Source: Diphasiastrum complanatum (taxonomy: Eukaryota; Streptophyta; Lycopodiopsida; Lycopodiales; Lycopodiaceae). Taken from it: a stretch of DNA of 64,000 nt. Within the stretch, counting starts at the first letter, position 1. The number at the start of each line of letters is the position of its first letter. Positions 11,148-25,160 of the stretch are shown piece by piece. Location: assembly GCA_029204225.1 (NCBI GenBank), contig CM055094.1:71855884-71919883 (forward strand), given 5' to 3'. The notes under the pieces were generated by a model that was not told where the DNA came from, did not search any database, and worked only from the letters and a program-made list of their open reading frames with translations. A program made the translations under genes and the position numbers.

Positions 11148-11440
11148 TGAGTTTCTTTCTTCAACACAAATTTTGTACTTAAACAAGAATGATTGAAGTC
11201 TGATACAGACGGCAGTACGGTACTGTAGGAACTCTTCGTGTACTGTAATGTATGCACTGTAGTGCTTATCTGATGACAAGTAAGAGAACCTGCTATAATG
11301 ATATGAGAGCTTCTCTTTGGAAATCACATTCATGTAGTGCTCCTTTCCTCTTCTAGAGGTCAGGAGTTCGATTCCGATCAAAGACATCGATAGAAATTAT
11401 AGAAACTAAATTTGGGAGGTGTACTTTTCTAGTTGGAAAC
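11148..11440. other. Flank of copia A, present inverted at 53530-53756
   Basis: This stretch has no domain. Its inverted copy appears in the rearranged region at 53530-53756, which shows that the rearrangement took in the copia A insertion site. Confidence 0.7.
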
Positions 11441-11447
11441 TGTTAAG

Positions 11448-11793
11448 TGTTTTAAGCATGCATTGATTAACTAATGATGCATGATGCAACCAAAGGACAC
11501 ATCCAATAAGCATAATCAAGCATCAATCTACACAATCCACACAACAGAATATTATACTGCTAAAAGGACTTTTTCATTACTCCAAAACAATACATAGTTA
11601 CTTCATTGATGATCGCTAGTACATGTAATTTCCATACAACATCTGTCCACTACTCAGCATGAAGCATGTCTAGATTGCTACATCATCATACATTTATCTA
11701 CTAGCTATCACGATTCTAGCACCTATTACTCGCATATTTCCAGCCTAAACATAATCAAATTAATTACCTAACTACCAACCATCTGATATGTCA
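11448..11793 (-). repeat. 3' LTR of copia A
   Basis: It matches 16110-16372 over its length, apart from an extra stretch of about 65 bp around 11550-11620. A third partial, inverted copy lies at 53218-53530. Confidence 0.8.
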
Positions 11794-11987
11794 ACTGACC
11801 TGCAGCTTGCCCGATTTCACATCGAATTGGAATAGATCAATGAACAGTTTTTCTGTTAGATTAGCTAGGTGAGAGTACACCGATATTGCACACAGAAAAA
11901 AAAAAAGCGTTCCGGGGCAATCTTTCGAGACAAAATCCCGCCTCAAGGAACATTTTTCAATCCTGCTAACTCGGTAAGCTTCAGGTG

Positions 11988-12821
11988 CTACTCCTTTGGA
12001 AGAGCTTTGGTAAGCATATCTGCTATTATAGACTTTGTTCCGCAATACTCCACAGTAAGCCTGTCATCATCGACTAGCTCCTTGACAAACTTGTCCCGCA
12101 ATTCAATATGCTTACTCTTTTTGTGTTCGCCTCCATTTTTGCAAACGAAGATGCAGCTCTGATTATCATTCTTTATGACCAATCTTTGTTGTTTGCCATT
12201 CTCTACCAAGAGATTTTGTATCCACGATGCTTCTCTAGCAGCATAACTGAGTGCCATTTACTCTGCTTGCATTGTTGATAATGCAACACTCTTCTGCTTT
12301 GAACATCCCTAGCTTTTGGCATCATTTGAACAAACAAAAACATATCCTGAAGTTGATCTCCTCGTGTCTCTTTCTGCCCCCCAATCTGCATCAGCATAAC
12401 CGGTTATTTTAGCATCAAAATCAGATGAAAAAGTAAGACCCCAATTTGATGTGCCCTTGAGGTATTCGAGAATTCTTTTGGTTGCTTTGCAGTGTGCTTT
12501 TCCTGGGTTTTTAGCAAACCGACTCATTTTATTAACACTGGAGGCTATATCTGGTCTTGTGCACATAGCTGCATACATTAAAGAACCTACAAGATTTCGA
12601 AATGGTTTGTCCTTCATCTCTTCCACTTCTTCAAGGTTTTTAGGTGCCATATCAGAGCTCAACTCGTGTCCTTTCTCTGCTGGAGTACTCAAGATTTTTG
12701 ACTCAGTCATCCGATGACGAAAAAGCATCTCCTGGATGTACCTAGATTGGCTCATAATGGTAATACCTGCAGCAATGTTCCTTTCTATTTCAATCCCCAA
12801 GCAATAAGCCACTTCCCCCAA
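11988..12821 (-). pseudogene. Copia A reverse transcriptase end and RNase H
   Basis: Two overlapping minus frames cover the region after the YVDD box. The first has GEVAYCLGIEIERN, then FRNLVGSLMYAAMCTRPDI and YADADWGAERDTRRSTSGY, the copia RT/RNase H signature. The second has ALSYAAREASWIQNLL, HIELRDKFV and a closing ADMLTKALPKE. The D of YADADW and the E in the AAREA stretch are RNase H active-site residues. A frameshift near 12300 splits the two. It acts, when intact, in reverse transcription inside the virus-like particle. Confidence 0.9.
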
Positions 12822-12884
12822 TTCTTTTACTTTAAATTCTAGTGCTAACGCCTGCTTGATTCTTCTGATATTGTACTCATCGTT

Positions 12885-13535
12885 TCATGTAATCAGTATG
12901 TCATCTACATATACTGCCAGTAAGACAACATGCTGACCTTTTATGAGAGCTGAAATTCTCCCATCAGACATACACAATTTCATCCCAAGTTTCTTTGCAG
13001 CTTTGTCAAATCTCTGATTCCATTGTCTGCATCCCTGTTTTAAACCATAAATAGCTTTCTTTGGCTTACAACACATACTGTTACCTGTTTCAAAGTCAGG
13101 TGGTTGTATCATATAAATGCTTTCTTCAAGTATTCCGTTCAGAAAAGGTGTTTTAACTTCTGACTGCCAAATTTTCCAATTCTTTTGAGTGGCAATTGCA
13201 ACCATCATTCTTATAGAGGTAATTCTAACCACCGGTGCATAAGTTTCAGTATAGTCTATTCCTTCTATTTGACTATACCCCTTTGCCACAAGCCTGGCAT
13301 TAAACTTGTCAACTGTTTTGTCAGCTTTTAGTTTTACTTTGTACACCCATTTGTTTCCAATTACCTTTGAGTTTGTAGGCATGTGCACGAGTTCCCCTAC
13401 CTGATTTTCTTCCATGGACTGGATCTCCTCTTCCATCGCTCTCCTCCAGCTTGGCCAATACTTGGACTGCTTCGCTTTTGCCAAGGTTTTTGGCTCTAGT
13501 ATGAGATCATCTTTCACTTCCATTAGATAAATCAT
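12885..13535 (-). pseudogene. Copia A reverse transcriptase core
   Basis: The 216-aa frame begins with the WKRAM-like entry (WPSWRRAMEEEIQSMEEN), then NKWVYKVKLKADKTVD, ARLVAKGYSQIEGIDY and TYAPVVRITSIRM. Later come KAIYGLKQGCRQWN and the catalytic YVDDILIT. These are the expected RVT_2 blocks in order. The frame stops right after YVDDILIT, at the end of this piece. The same family segment is present as a paralogous fragment in the chimeric ORF at 53707-54288. Confidence 0.92.
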
Positions 13536-13601
13536 GTCTCCATACTTTTTCGACGGCCTTTTGACTCTTGTTGATTTTCTAATGTCACTTGGAAAACTAT
13601 C

Positions 13602-14812
13602 TTAGTCTGGTTTCTTTTCTTCTTCATGATTCTTTTCTGTTGCATTGTCCCGCACTTCAGCTTCCAGTTCCACATTAAGATCTATGAACTGATCTTGTAT
13701 TGGATCATCTAGCTTTATTTGAGCTTCTATTTCTAGAAAGGCTTTTCTAGAAGCAATTGTTTCATAAAACATTTTGTCCTCATAGAATTCTACATCTCTT
13801 GAAACTATCACTTTCTTAGTTTCTGGGATATAAATTTTATATCCTTTCTACTTGTCAGGGTGCCCCACAAATGTGCCTCTTCGTGCTCTTGGGTCAAGTT
13901 TTCTTTTGCCAACGTCTTCCTCTAATGCATAGCATAAACAACCAAAAACTCTGATGTGATCTAGCTTTAGTTTGGACTTTGTCCAGAGCTCATTAGGCGT
14001 TTTCCATCCTAACCTCTATACTGGGAACCTGTTATAGACATATGCAATAGCTGATAAGGATTCTGTCCAAAAAAATTTAGGCACCTCATGTTGTTTAGTA
14101 GGGTTATGTGGACAAGTTAACTGCCTTCTAATTTCTTCTTGTTTGCAAAACAGTTCAAATTCCTTACTGACATATTCTCCTCCATTATCTGTTCTCATTG
14201 TCATAGGTACCTGTCCCTTTTGTGATTTGCATGCAGTCAAATATTGTTTAAAAATAGACACAGCCTCTGATTTGAGTTTTATAGCCTTAACAACTGTATA
14301 ACGAGAATAATCATCAGTAATCGTTATGAAGTATTTTGTTGACCATATGATAACACTTCAATGGGTCCACAGAGATCACTATGAACAAGCTCAAGCACCT
14401 TTTTGCTAGAATGCTCACTAGATTTAGCAAATGGTTTCTTATTCATTTTTTCTTCAAGACAGGCTTCGCACTGTTTGCAATTAGTCTCTTTCCTTTCATT
14501 CCATCCATCTAGATTGATTCCTTTTGACACTAGTTTTGCTAGTTTCCTGTGTGATGCATGTCCTAATCTTTCATGCCAGAATAATGATCCTCTGTCATGT
14601 CTTTCTTCTACAATATTGGCCTGCTCTTCTTATATAGGATTGCATTCAAGTCTAAACAGGTTTCCAGCTTTAACACATTTTAGAACCAGCTTTTCATCAA
14701 CATAGATTAGGCAGTTCCCCCCTTGAAATCTAGTTTCAATCCCCATACCCATCATTCTGATGACAGAAAGAAGGCTTTTGCTTATTCCAGGAACGTACAA
14801 AACTTCCATCAA
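13602..14812 (-). pseudogene. Copia A protease end and integrase
   Basis: Pieces in order on the minus strand: VLYVPGISKSLLSV (end of protease / start of pre-integrase, 14812-14630); C..C zinc residues in CKQCEACLEEK followed by ELVHSDLCGPIEV (14530-14324); then MRTDNGGEYVSKEFE and the C-terminal NR-P motif (14261-14016); finally VIVSRDVEFYEDK (13811). D of HSDLCG and D of RTDNGGE are catalytic. The third catalytic glutamate region (NGVAER) is disturbed. A TAA near 13602 stands where the paralogue at 53.9 kb has CAA. Confidence 0.85.
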
Positions 14813-15217
14813 TCTACGCCTTTTTGTTTTAATAAGTTCAATAAGAATTGACCAGTTCCTTCTGCTACAATGAGTTTGTTATTTCCAATAAAAATGCTAA
14901 TAGGAGGATCTAGAACCTGAAATCTCGAATGATGCTTCTATTAGGTGTCATATGAGACGTGGCTCCAGAATCAACGTACCAATGTAGATATGGTTCTTCT
15001 TCACTATCATTGTTGACAATGATCCTATTTCTGCAATGCTCAGGCTTGTGGGAGTACTCTACTGCCTCGCCATCATGCATCTTTGTTCGGGTTCTGCATC
15101 TTCTTCATCTTCCTCGGCTAAGATGGCCACTTCTCAGGTCTGCATTTGTTTAATCTTTGCTTTAACTGGACAATCTCTTACCAGATGATCTGGTGAATCA
15201 CAAGCATAGCATTTCCT
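14813..15217 (-). pseudogene. Copia A zinc knuckle and protease active site
   Basis: Minus-strand translation gives CYACDSPDHLVRDC, a canonical CX2CX4HX4C knuckle, near 15170-15215, then YVDSGATSHMTPN near 14945-14985. The DSGA motif holds the catalytic aspartate of the copia protease. A TGA lies between the two where CGA is likely. These pieces fall outside any long open frame. Confidence 0.85.
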
Positions 15218-15276
15218 CTCAATTTTTTTCAGAACTCCCTTTTTCCCTTGCTATGCTGCCTCTCCTTTTGCTTTTG

Positions 15277-15954
15277 TCAATTTTGGGTTTGACTCCATTG
15301 AGATGTCATGAGCAAAGCCATCTCTTGGTCCGATATTCCTCCCATTTTGCTTCTTTTTAGTTTTGTCTGCATAATTCTTGCCATTGCTATCTCCAAAGTC
15401 AACAAATCTTCTTTTTCGTCCGCATTTTGGGCTTCTATAACTGCAATAGTTGTCTCAAAAGATGAAGGTAATCCTCCCAAAAATAATGCAGCCACATCCT
15501 TCTCTTTCATGGAAAATCCTAATGCTCCTATGCACCTATGAACGTCCTTGAATCTTCTTACATAGGAGGCGATTGAATCACATTCTACTATTGCCATATG
15601 TGTCAGCTCTTTCTGCAAAATGATCCTGGAGGTCACTCCCACTCCATGATAGAGATTATGCAAAGTCTTTTAAACATCTTTGGGCGTTTTCACGTCTCTG
15701 ACCTATGCACTAGCTGTATCTCCCAGATATAGGCAAATGATCAAGCGATCCTGCTTCATTCTCTCTTTGAACGATCTCCTTCTCTCCGCTATGTTAATTG
15801 AGGTTTCTCCTTCAACGATCGGTCCTGTCTCGATGCCTGAGACAATATCCTAGAGCCCCTTCTCATCTAGGATTAGTTGTATCTTCCATGACCATACATC
15901 ATAGTTATCTTCTTTCAGCTTTTCACTCTGCTATGTCTCCTGCGTTTGAGCCAT
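15277..15954 (-). pseudogene. Copia A gag
   Basis: The ATG at 15954 starts MAQTQET; several stops (TAG/TAA) follow, and the open part from 15663 shows VRRFKDVHRCIGALG, AALFLGGLPSSFETT and a Lys-rich end. This is the UBN2 type capsid found in plant copia elements, where gag binds genomic RNA and builds the particle. Spacing to the LTR (about 155 bp) fits a leader. Confidence 0.8.
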
Positions 15955-16109
15955 CTTCTTGACGCCACACTACTTTTGACCTTTTTGTTGATTTGATAGC
16001 TGTGATAATGATCAATCTTCACAAAAGATTGTTCCATACTCAATCCGAGCAAAATAGAGTAAAAGCTTTTATGAAGTATAGCACATGTTTAGTGGGCCCA
16101 TAACCATTG

Positions 16110-16372
16110 TGTTTTAAGCATGCATTGACGAACTAATGATGCAACCAAACGACACATCCAATAAGCATAGTCAAGCATCAATCTATACAATCCACACAAC
16201 GGAAGACATGTAATCTCCGTACAACATTTGTCCACTACTCAACATGAAGCATGTCTAGACTGCCACAACATCACACATTTATCTACTAGCTATCACGACC
16301 CTATTACTCGCATATTTCTAGCCTAAACATAATCAAATTAACTACCTAACTGCCAACCATCTGATATGTCAA
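16110..16372 (-). repeat. 5' LTR of copia A
   Basis: It matches 11448-11793. The inner side reads on the minus strand TGGTTATGGGCCCAC (16092-16106), which sits where a primer-binding site should be but is only a weak match to initiator-Met tRNA. Confidence 0.75.
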
Positions 16373-16385
16373 CTGACCCTGAAAC

Positions 16386-17034
16386 TACTCTTGCCTAAAG
16401 TTAATCTAACAGAAAAACTGTTCATTCATCTATGGCATTAACAGAAGCGAGCTTGAACATTGAGTTCTGAGGCGTGAAGGTGCATTCCCATAAATAAGGG
16501 ACACTAAAAGAATCACTCCGGTAACAATTTTCGTGTTTCGTAGAGAAATTGGAAATCTATAAGAATGGGGTGGTTGCCTTTGTTGCTGAAGGAATTAGAT
16601 GAGAATTGCCCTGGCTGCAACACTGCATATTTGAGAGAGCCTAGCGGCTGCCCACCTAAATTGGCACTTCTTGCTGTCGGCCTCCTTTGCACAGTGTTAT
16701 ATCCTTGTTTCTAGAATATTAATATCCTATAGAATGATATATCACCATAATTTTCTTCTTTTTCTTTATCAAATGAATGATATCACTATGACATCACATC
16801 ACACTGCCTACAACTACAGCGACAGCCACATGCTACAAGCACAGAGCATTCACACCAGTGTTGGGCAGGTATCACGGTATTGAAGGTATTTAAAAAATTT
16901 AATACTAGTAGGGTATTAACATAAGGAGGTATAGGAGTTGTAGACTGGTATAGACCAAGTTGATATCAAAAGGGTGATACCATCCGATTTTCCACCCAAG
17001 TATTAATATGTACGAATTCCTAAAAACAATCATT
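16386..17034. other. Unassigned AT-rich sequence
   Basis: No domain, repeat or RNA gene was recognised. A short plus frame (16671-16883) has no motif. Confidence 0.4.
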
Positions 17035-17650
17035 TTAAAGAGTAATATCATAATTTAAGATATCAAAAATTTGTGTTTTCTCTTGCTCGGTCAAAATGTC
17101 AAAATGGGCACACAATCGAGAAACATGTGCTCCAACGCTAGAAAATTTTTGATGCTTAATCCATCTCAAAAAAGCCTTGTAGGTAATAACACCGAAGCAA
17201 ACTGGATTACCGGCGAGTGCGTCCAATATGTAACCAAAATTTTGGACTGAAATTGTGGCATCTGCATCCGTCAAAAATATTGTTTGGTTCGCATATTTAC
17301 ATAACAGTTTAAATGTTGTATCGCGGATCATTGAAATTTTGTATCCCTTCGTGGGTACGAAACAATTGCTTAAGAAGTGGGCTGTTTTATCCACTGAGTC
17401 TTTGTTGGTTGAAACCATCTTCCCATCCAAAGGTAACCCAAGGGCTGTGCAGAACAGGTCTTCAGTGATAGTGAAGAATTGGCCTTGCACATGAACTTTG
17501 AAGTCCACCTCAGAGATTGATTGGATGGAGTTCACAAATTCCGTGCTGACTTCAGAGAGGATGATTGAGGGGTCCACTTTCAGATCATCCAACCTGCATT
17601 GATCCAAATAAGACTGGATGAATGCCAGGCGGATTCCTGCACGTGCTTGA
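17035..17650 (-). CDS. Plant-transposon-type ORF (putative plant transposon protein), 190+ aa
   Basis: The frame from 17607 is open for 190 aa and upstream codons (AGIRLAFIQSYLDQ) are open too. It contains VDFKVHVQGQFFTITEDLF followed by CTALGLP. This resembles the 'V.G..f.is...i...LGLP' stretch of ORFs carried by many plant elements and annotated as 'putative plant transposon protein' or retrotransposon ORF1. The following helical part and CFGVITYKAF have no catalytic motif. No stop interrupts it, unlike its neighbours. The family assignment is tentative; a captured unknown gene is possible. Confidence 0.5.
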
Positions 17651-18300
17651 TAGTAGAATTAGAACTTGATCCAGAAAGCCATTGGTTGAATGTTTGACAA
17701 CAGCTCCGTAGATCGCAAAAGTTCGTATGAGAGTGCTTTGATCGCAAAGAGAATGAGTGCAGGAAAGCATGTAATTGCAGGAAGAAAGTGTAAGGAAGAA
17801 AATGGAAAATAACTATGTTATACAGTAGCGGTGTGGAAGGATGATGACATGGCATGGTGACATGACATCTGTCACTTCCATTTATGGAGGACGTGCATGG
17901 CTCAGTGTTTGAAACTATAATTTGACACATCGATCTTTAATGACGGCAGACCGTTTGTGAAAAGAAGAGAATTAAATTAAGAAGAAACAATATCTGTTTT
18001 GATATGTGAGCGTACACACATGTGAAAAATGATGATCACGTGGCCATCATCTTTAATGGAGGAATACAAAAAGTAGGTGGAGAGATTCTTGAGAGATCTG
18101 CCTGGCACAAACCTTGCTGGCGCTCTTCGTTCTCTTGTTGATCTTCTAGAAGATCCTTTCAAAACTGCAATGCTCTTGCCTTTATCCATTCTGCTAGGTC
18201 CGAAACCATTTTGGTTTGGTGTTGTAGCAGTGGGCTGGCATGCGAATCTTTTTTCGTTTGTCGACTATGACTCGAACATCTGAATGAGTCCTTGATCATT
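17651..18300. other. Spacer with a basic ORF
   Basis: A minus frame (17977-18189) begins MDKGKSIAVLKGSSRRSTRE and has a cluster RRSTRERRAPARFVPG, a basic stretch often seen in transposon ORFs or nuclear proteins. It is too short and uncertain to name. It lies between the ORF at 17.0-17.6 kb and copia B. Confidence 0.3.
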
Positions 18301-20281
18301 TCAAAAATCAGTAAATCGGTTTGAGATGTATTCTCCACCCTGATCTGTACTGATCTGCTTGACCTTATTTCCCGTGCATTTTTCTACACAATTCACATAC
18401 TCTATGAACTTGTTGAATGCATTTGATCTATTGTGAATGAAGTAGACTCTGACAAACTTATTGTAATCATCAATAAAGGTGATATAGTATTTTGAGACTC
18501 CTACTGAGATCACGTTGAAAGGTCCACAGATGTCTGAATGTACTAGCTCCAGAGTCTTTGTCATTCTGTAGGAGTCCTTGATAGAAGGAGTACATGACAT
18601 CTTACCTTTTTATACATGCATCACAAGTCATTGAACTGGTTGCATTCGAGATGCTCACCCTTGTGATTGCTCCATGATGGCTTACTTGATACAGTGCCAT
18701 TGAATTCATATGACATAGTCTCCTGTGCCATAGAGTATCTGACGAATCATCATGGGTTGATGTACTTGATCTGTAGGTAGGTGTACCCTTTGGTGATACA
18801 TGTTGTCTTTTCTTCTAACTTGAGTAATCAGTGGATGGGTGTTTGCATCAACGACATTGCATGCTTCATCTGAGAACGTTACACACATCCCTGCATCAAC
18901 TATTCTTGCAACTGATAGCAAGTCCTGTTGTAGTGTAGGTACAAACAGATTGTCTTCGAGTTGTATGTCTCTGTTGTTTGTGTTGAGCCATAGCGAACCA
19001 GGGCCATTGACTTGATGCTTTGATCCATCTCCAAGAATGATAAATCTTGATGGATCTGCACTCCGAAAGTCAGACATTATTCATCTTGATGTAACAAAGT
19101 GTGAGGTTGCTCCTGAATTAAGGATTACCTCCTATGTGTCAGGTGTCGACACTGCACACATGTCTGCACAGATGTAGGCTATCAAATTTCCATGATTCGA
19201 TCTTTCTTCACCCATCTTCAAGCTTTTTGGCTCTTCAACGTAGGACGCACTATTATTGTTCTCCCGTTTGCTTTGAGCTTGTTTGTTTCTTGGGTTCTAG
19301 TGGTAGTCCATGGCTGCATGACTCTTCTTGTGACAGTGGATACACTCATTTTTTGGATTTACCAACAGAATCGACAATATGTCCTTCACGTTCGCAACTC
19401 ACGCATATCTTCTTGTATCCATTCAGTTGTTTCAGCTTTTCTTTGTTCTTCCATTTGCCTCTACTGGCTCCTTATGCTTGCTAATCTCGATCCTGCCTTT
19501 GGTCTGACTCCCTCTTAGACTTGAATTGCTTCTTAGTATTTTCTTTGTTGCTGTAGAGAGCTTGGTAAGAAGCATCCTTGTGATCAAGGTGCTCACAAGC
19601 TTCGACTTTTTCTTGAATCTCAATCACTGCCATTTCGAGTGTCATAGCTGGATCCTTTGCTAGCAGTGTTCAGGTTGTCTGGAAGGATCTTGGTAAAGCT
19701 CTTAACAAATAGGTAAGCTGCTTCTCTGCTGATACTGCATTCTCTGCTCTGGAATTGTGTAATCAAAGGAACAAATCCTTCATCTTTCTGATAAAGGAGA
19801 TGAGGCCTTTGCAATCCCATTGCAGATTTGTTAGCTGATCTTCAAGAAGCATGATCTAACTGTGTGATTTTGTCTGAAATCTTGTGAGTAAAGTATCCCA
19901 CATCTCTCTTGCATTGGAGAGTATAGCCAGATCAAGAATTAGGCTATCCTCGATGGATGATGACAACATGGCTACTGCCTTATCATTCTTCTCTCTCCAT
20001 TCATGTAGCTCCTTGCCTGTAGTTGTAGGCATCTCCTCGGTGCCATCTACCCAGGGAAATAATCCTTCTCCCTTAAGTATAAGAGAGGTCTTGGCCTTCT
20101 AAGCTAGGAAATTAGATCCTGATGAGTCGAGGATTATGCAGATCTTTGATTGTATACTGCTTATTGAAGCAATTGTTGTAGATCGTGTTCTCACTTGTTA
20201 ATGGTTCTTTGTCTTGAATGCTTTGCCTCCTGGATCTAATAGCTTTGTGGCTATGTCAGACCATAACAAGCTCTGATACCA
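18301..20281 (-). pseudogene. Ty1/copia retrotransposon B, gag to integrase (3' half missing)
   Basis: Reading the minus strand from the primer site: gag around 20100-19620 (LHEWREKNDKAVAML, AREMWDTLLTRF), a basic stretch, then zinc-knuckle-like CVSCEREGH and CIHCHKKSH near 19400-19320. Next is protease/pre-integrase (LEDNLFVPTLQQDLLSVARI, 19077-18706), and integrase start (TLELVHSDICGPF, FIDDYNKFVRVYFI, STDQGGEYISNRF, 18600-18301). The D of HSDICG and D of STDQGG are catalytic. It stops abruptly at 18301: no E motif, RT or RNase H follow. Frameshifts separate the parts. Confidence 0.85.
20270..20281 (-). promoter_or_regulatory. Primer-binding site of copia B (initiator-Met tRNA type)
   Basis: The minus strand reads TGGTATCAGAGC, the standard copia site complementary to the 3' end of tRNA-iMet, one base from a TGAAGC end of the LTR at 20283. 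Confidence 0.85.
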
Positions 20282-20282
20282 C

Positions 20283-20990
20283 TGAAGCAAAAATATCAAT
20301 CAAGCTCTGTAACGAAACAAAACGAACCGAAACTTAAACGAGCTCTAATATTGTTGAAGCAAAATAATTGCAAAGCAAAGCGAAATCAATTCGGATGGAG
20401 TTTGGATATGATTGCTGGTCACTGCCTGCTATATCATTTCTACAATCCTCTCGAATGTAGACAGGCACTGCTGACCTATGTTATAAATTAATTCAGCATT
20501 CAACAAGATTGAACTAGTGTGCAGAATTGATAAAACAAGTGAATGAGATACACGAACAATAGCAGACAATAATTCATTCGAGATCAGACAAAATTTAGAA
20601 TGATATGTGCATAACACCTACAACATCATCTATTGATACTCTTGATGTCGAGCACTGTGTGACAGACCCACACAACGCATTGGCATGAGAGAAGCGGTGT
20701 TCTCCCACGAGTAGTGTCTTGCTTGCTAGCGAAGTTCTTGGATCTCTAGGGATCTTGCTTATAAAATTGTCTCGCTCACTGGCAAAATTTTCTATTCTGT
20801 ATATTGTCTATCTGTGTCTGTATATATTTTATGCATCTAGCAATTGCATATATTCAGAGTGACATTCCTGATTAGATAGATTAAACAATCTATAACTAAT
20901 CACGGATTACAAGAGCGGTGGATTAGGCACATCCTAATGCTCTTTTGCTGACGTCACCATATCATATCATGGATTTGTACTTCATGGTAC
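20283..20990 (-). repeat. Probable 5' LTR of copia B
   Basis: It begins next to the primer site and has an AT-rich TATA-like stretch near 20820-20840 (minus AAAATATATACAG). The outer edge is a guess, because the 3' LTR is not in the window. Confidence 0.4.
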
Positions 20991-21636
20991 TTGTTTGATT
21001 TTCCTAGTCCTTTGGAGCGCGAAGGGTTTCGTGTCGCGAACATTTTCGTGTCGCTTCGTGTCGTTTGACTTTCTCCTGTTGTGTCATGAACATTTTTCTT
21101 TCACGGACATTTCGTTTTCGTGTCTTTTTGTCAAATTGGGAGTTGAGAGCTAGCAGAGCTTTGGTAACAGAAACATTTTGTTTCTTCAAAGAGAGAAAAA
21201 ATTACATATATAGACACATACTTTTTTGGGGGTTCCGTGGCAAAATCGACCCCATTAAGAAATGCTTGTCTCAACTCGGTATTTATACTTGTCATAAACA
21301 AGGCACATGGAACTGTCACATAAACAAATGTCAAAAAATTGCTAAAACTAGAAATTTATATTAGACTAAAACAAACTAGGCTTACTATATTTAACATATC
21401 ATGACCCTAAAGGCAACATATAAGCTATGATGAATACCATTACATCAAATCCCTAAGAGACAGAAATATCTCCACCATACATGAGTAACTTGCAGGGCAA
21501 GTTAGTGTGTTTCCCAAATAACCCCTCTATAAACATGCCTTTGATGGGTTCTTGAAGGAGTATTGTTTACTTGAAGGCTCCGACCTTTTTGGGTGATACA
21601 AGATTTTGGAAATTTATTTATCAGCTCTAATACCAC
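20991..21636 (-). repeat. Second LTR-like segment with a tRNA-iMet-like site
   Basis: The minus strand has TGGTATTAGAGC at 21624-21635, one mismatch from the copia primer site, and a clear TATA stretch (AAGTATAAATACC) near 21275-21290. No gag follows. Either an LTR remnant stands next to a separate primer-site relic, or the two are parts of a badly rearranged element. Confidence 0.35.
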
Positions 21637-22738
21637 TCTTGCTAAATATGATATCCAGTAAAGAGAAAACTCAACGTTAAATTATGACAGGATCTTTATC
21701 AAGTGTGGATTCAGACTATTACTTAGATCGACCAGAGGAATATCTTTGTAGGTGTCAAAGACAACCATGAAGGGAGCGAAATAGTTAGATGTCTATGATA
21801 GCCATGCTTCCTTTGAGTAAGATATTTTGAATGAGTCATGGAACGAGTATCAATACTAGAGAAAGAAATTATCAAAAAGCATTCGTCAATGCAAACTCAC
21901 ATAAAGAAAATAGAGAATTTGTGTTTTAGTTGTTGGATAATACAACTATCAAATCATGATCTTATGCTCGAGAATGGCTCACAGTAGTAGCGCACTATGT
22001 GTTGTGATCTTACTATGCTAATTACAGATTGAATAATATCTATACTCCTTGAATTACTTTCACTCTCTCTAAAGCTCTGATCCTATGGAATCAGATAGTC
22101 TGATACAAAGAAGTTCACGGAGGAACTCTAATTCATGATTTTATTGTTGTTTGAATATGATTCATGTGTATCTCATCTCTCTTCTTCTCATCGTTGCTAC
22201 TGCTTTATTGTGTATTTTTGTACGTATATCAGTTTACAATACAATTATAAGAAGAATGGTCATGAAGTGATGTAGTTACTGCAAAGTGAATGGTGACGTA
22301 GTCTGTGTCGAACAAAGCAGAGTGAAAGCTTCCTATTGCATGGTGACAGTCGACAAACGTCTAGGGAGTCGGTTGAGTCAAGTTGATCATTTGTCCTTAA
22401 GTTGATGTCAATGGAGTTGAGTCGGTGAAGTCGATGTCGATCCTGCTCTGTTTCAAAGTTGATGTATGCACAGACTGTTCGCCTTGTGCGAGTAAAACTG
22501 TTGTTGGTTGTAGAGAGAGAATATTTACATAGTATGATGGTACTTAGGCAATGAATTTAGGTGAGTAGGAGTGAAGATTAACTCCATCAACCTTCACATG
22601 TAATAATTATAAAGTAAGCTAGATTATGCCAAGAAGTCAATACTCACACGGTTTGTTGAAATGCAACATTTTTTCTATGCAGAGATGTGTAGCTTAGAGG
22701 TAGGAGAAGTCTAATGTGCATGTGATAACATCCATGTG
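21637..22738. other. Unassigned sequence
   Basis: No coding domain was seen. If the primer-like site at 21624 is real, the start of this stretch could be its LTR. 'gtcgatgtcgat' words recur near 22400-22440 but form no clear array. Confidence 0.35.
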
Positions 22739-24676
<1,938 letters not shown>

Positions 24677-25160
24677 TTTGCCACCCGATGCTGCCACGCA
24701 AACCCGATACTTAGCCGAAATTTTGACAATTTTCTTATGCGTCACACTGCCATGCGTGGCATATCCACGCTAAAACTTTTCTGAGGACCCTGCTGGTGAA
24801 ATCCAAACTACAGGAGAGGTCCGACACAAAAATTTTAATTCTGTGTGGCACCATGCCACGAAAAAAAATTTTAAACTAAAACTTAAATTTGAGCGCCAAA
24901 ATATGTCGGCGTGGCACATCCATGCGTGGAAGTGCCACATACGATTGTTATTTAACCAATTTTCATGTGACATAAATTTTTTTGATTTGCCATGCGTGGC
25001 AAATCTCTAGAGAAAATTCTAGAGCGATGGCTTTTTTTATTGCCACGCGTGGCAAAATTTGTCAAAAAATTTGCCACACATGACAATATTAAAACACAAT
25101 ACTTAGAAAAATTTTGTTTTGGAAATTTGCCATGCGTGGCAGTGCCATGCATGGCAAAAT
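24677..25160. repeat. Cluster of TGCCAYGCRTGGCA palindromes
   Basis: The 14-bp palindrome tgccatgcgtggca or close variants (tgccacgcgtggca, tgccatgcatggca) or half-sites occurs near 24685, 24749, 24845, 24905, 24920, 24989, 25042, 25070, 25128 and 25142. It lies just beyond the C-terminal end of the CACTA transposase. En/Spm elements carry short motif clusters as subterminal repeats bound by their own DNA-binding protein, so that role is inferred here. No CACTA terminus was found outside it. Confidence 0.6.

Larger units (their letters stand above)
11441..16380 (-). mobile_element. Ty1/copia retrotransposon A, near full length
   Basis: It is bounded by two LTR-like copies (11448-11793 and 16110-16372) sharing 'tgttttaagcatgcattga' at one end and 'tgatatgtcaactgacc' at the other. 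Between them, on the minus strand, lie gag, zinc knuckle, protease, integrase, reverse transcriptase and RNase H in copia order. GAAAC occurs just outside each end (11436-11440 and 16381-16385) and may be the 5-bp target-site duplication, though the right terminus then ends CT and not CA. The left LTR carries about 65 bp missing from the right one. Several stops and at least one frameshift make it inactive. Confidence 0.85.

Noticed and set aside
16092-16106. Primer-binding site of copia A (TGGTTATGGGCCCAC)
   Set aside because: The position is right but the match to initiator-Met tRNA is weak; other tRNAs could not be tested.
24677-25160. CRISPR-like array
   Set aside because: Motifs are palindromes at irregular spacing with no uniform spacers, in a plant nuclear context.
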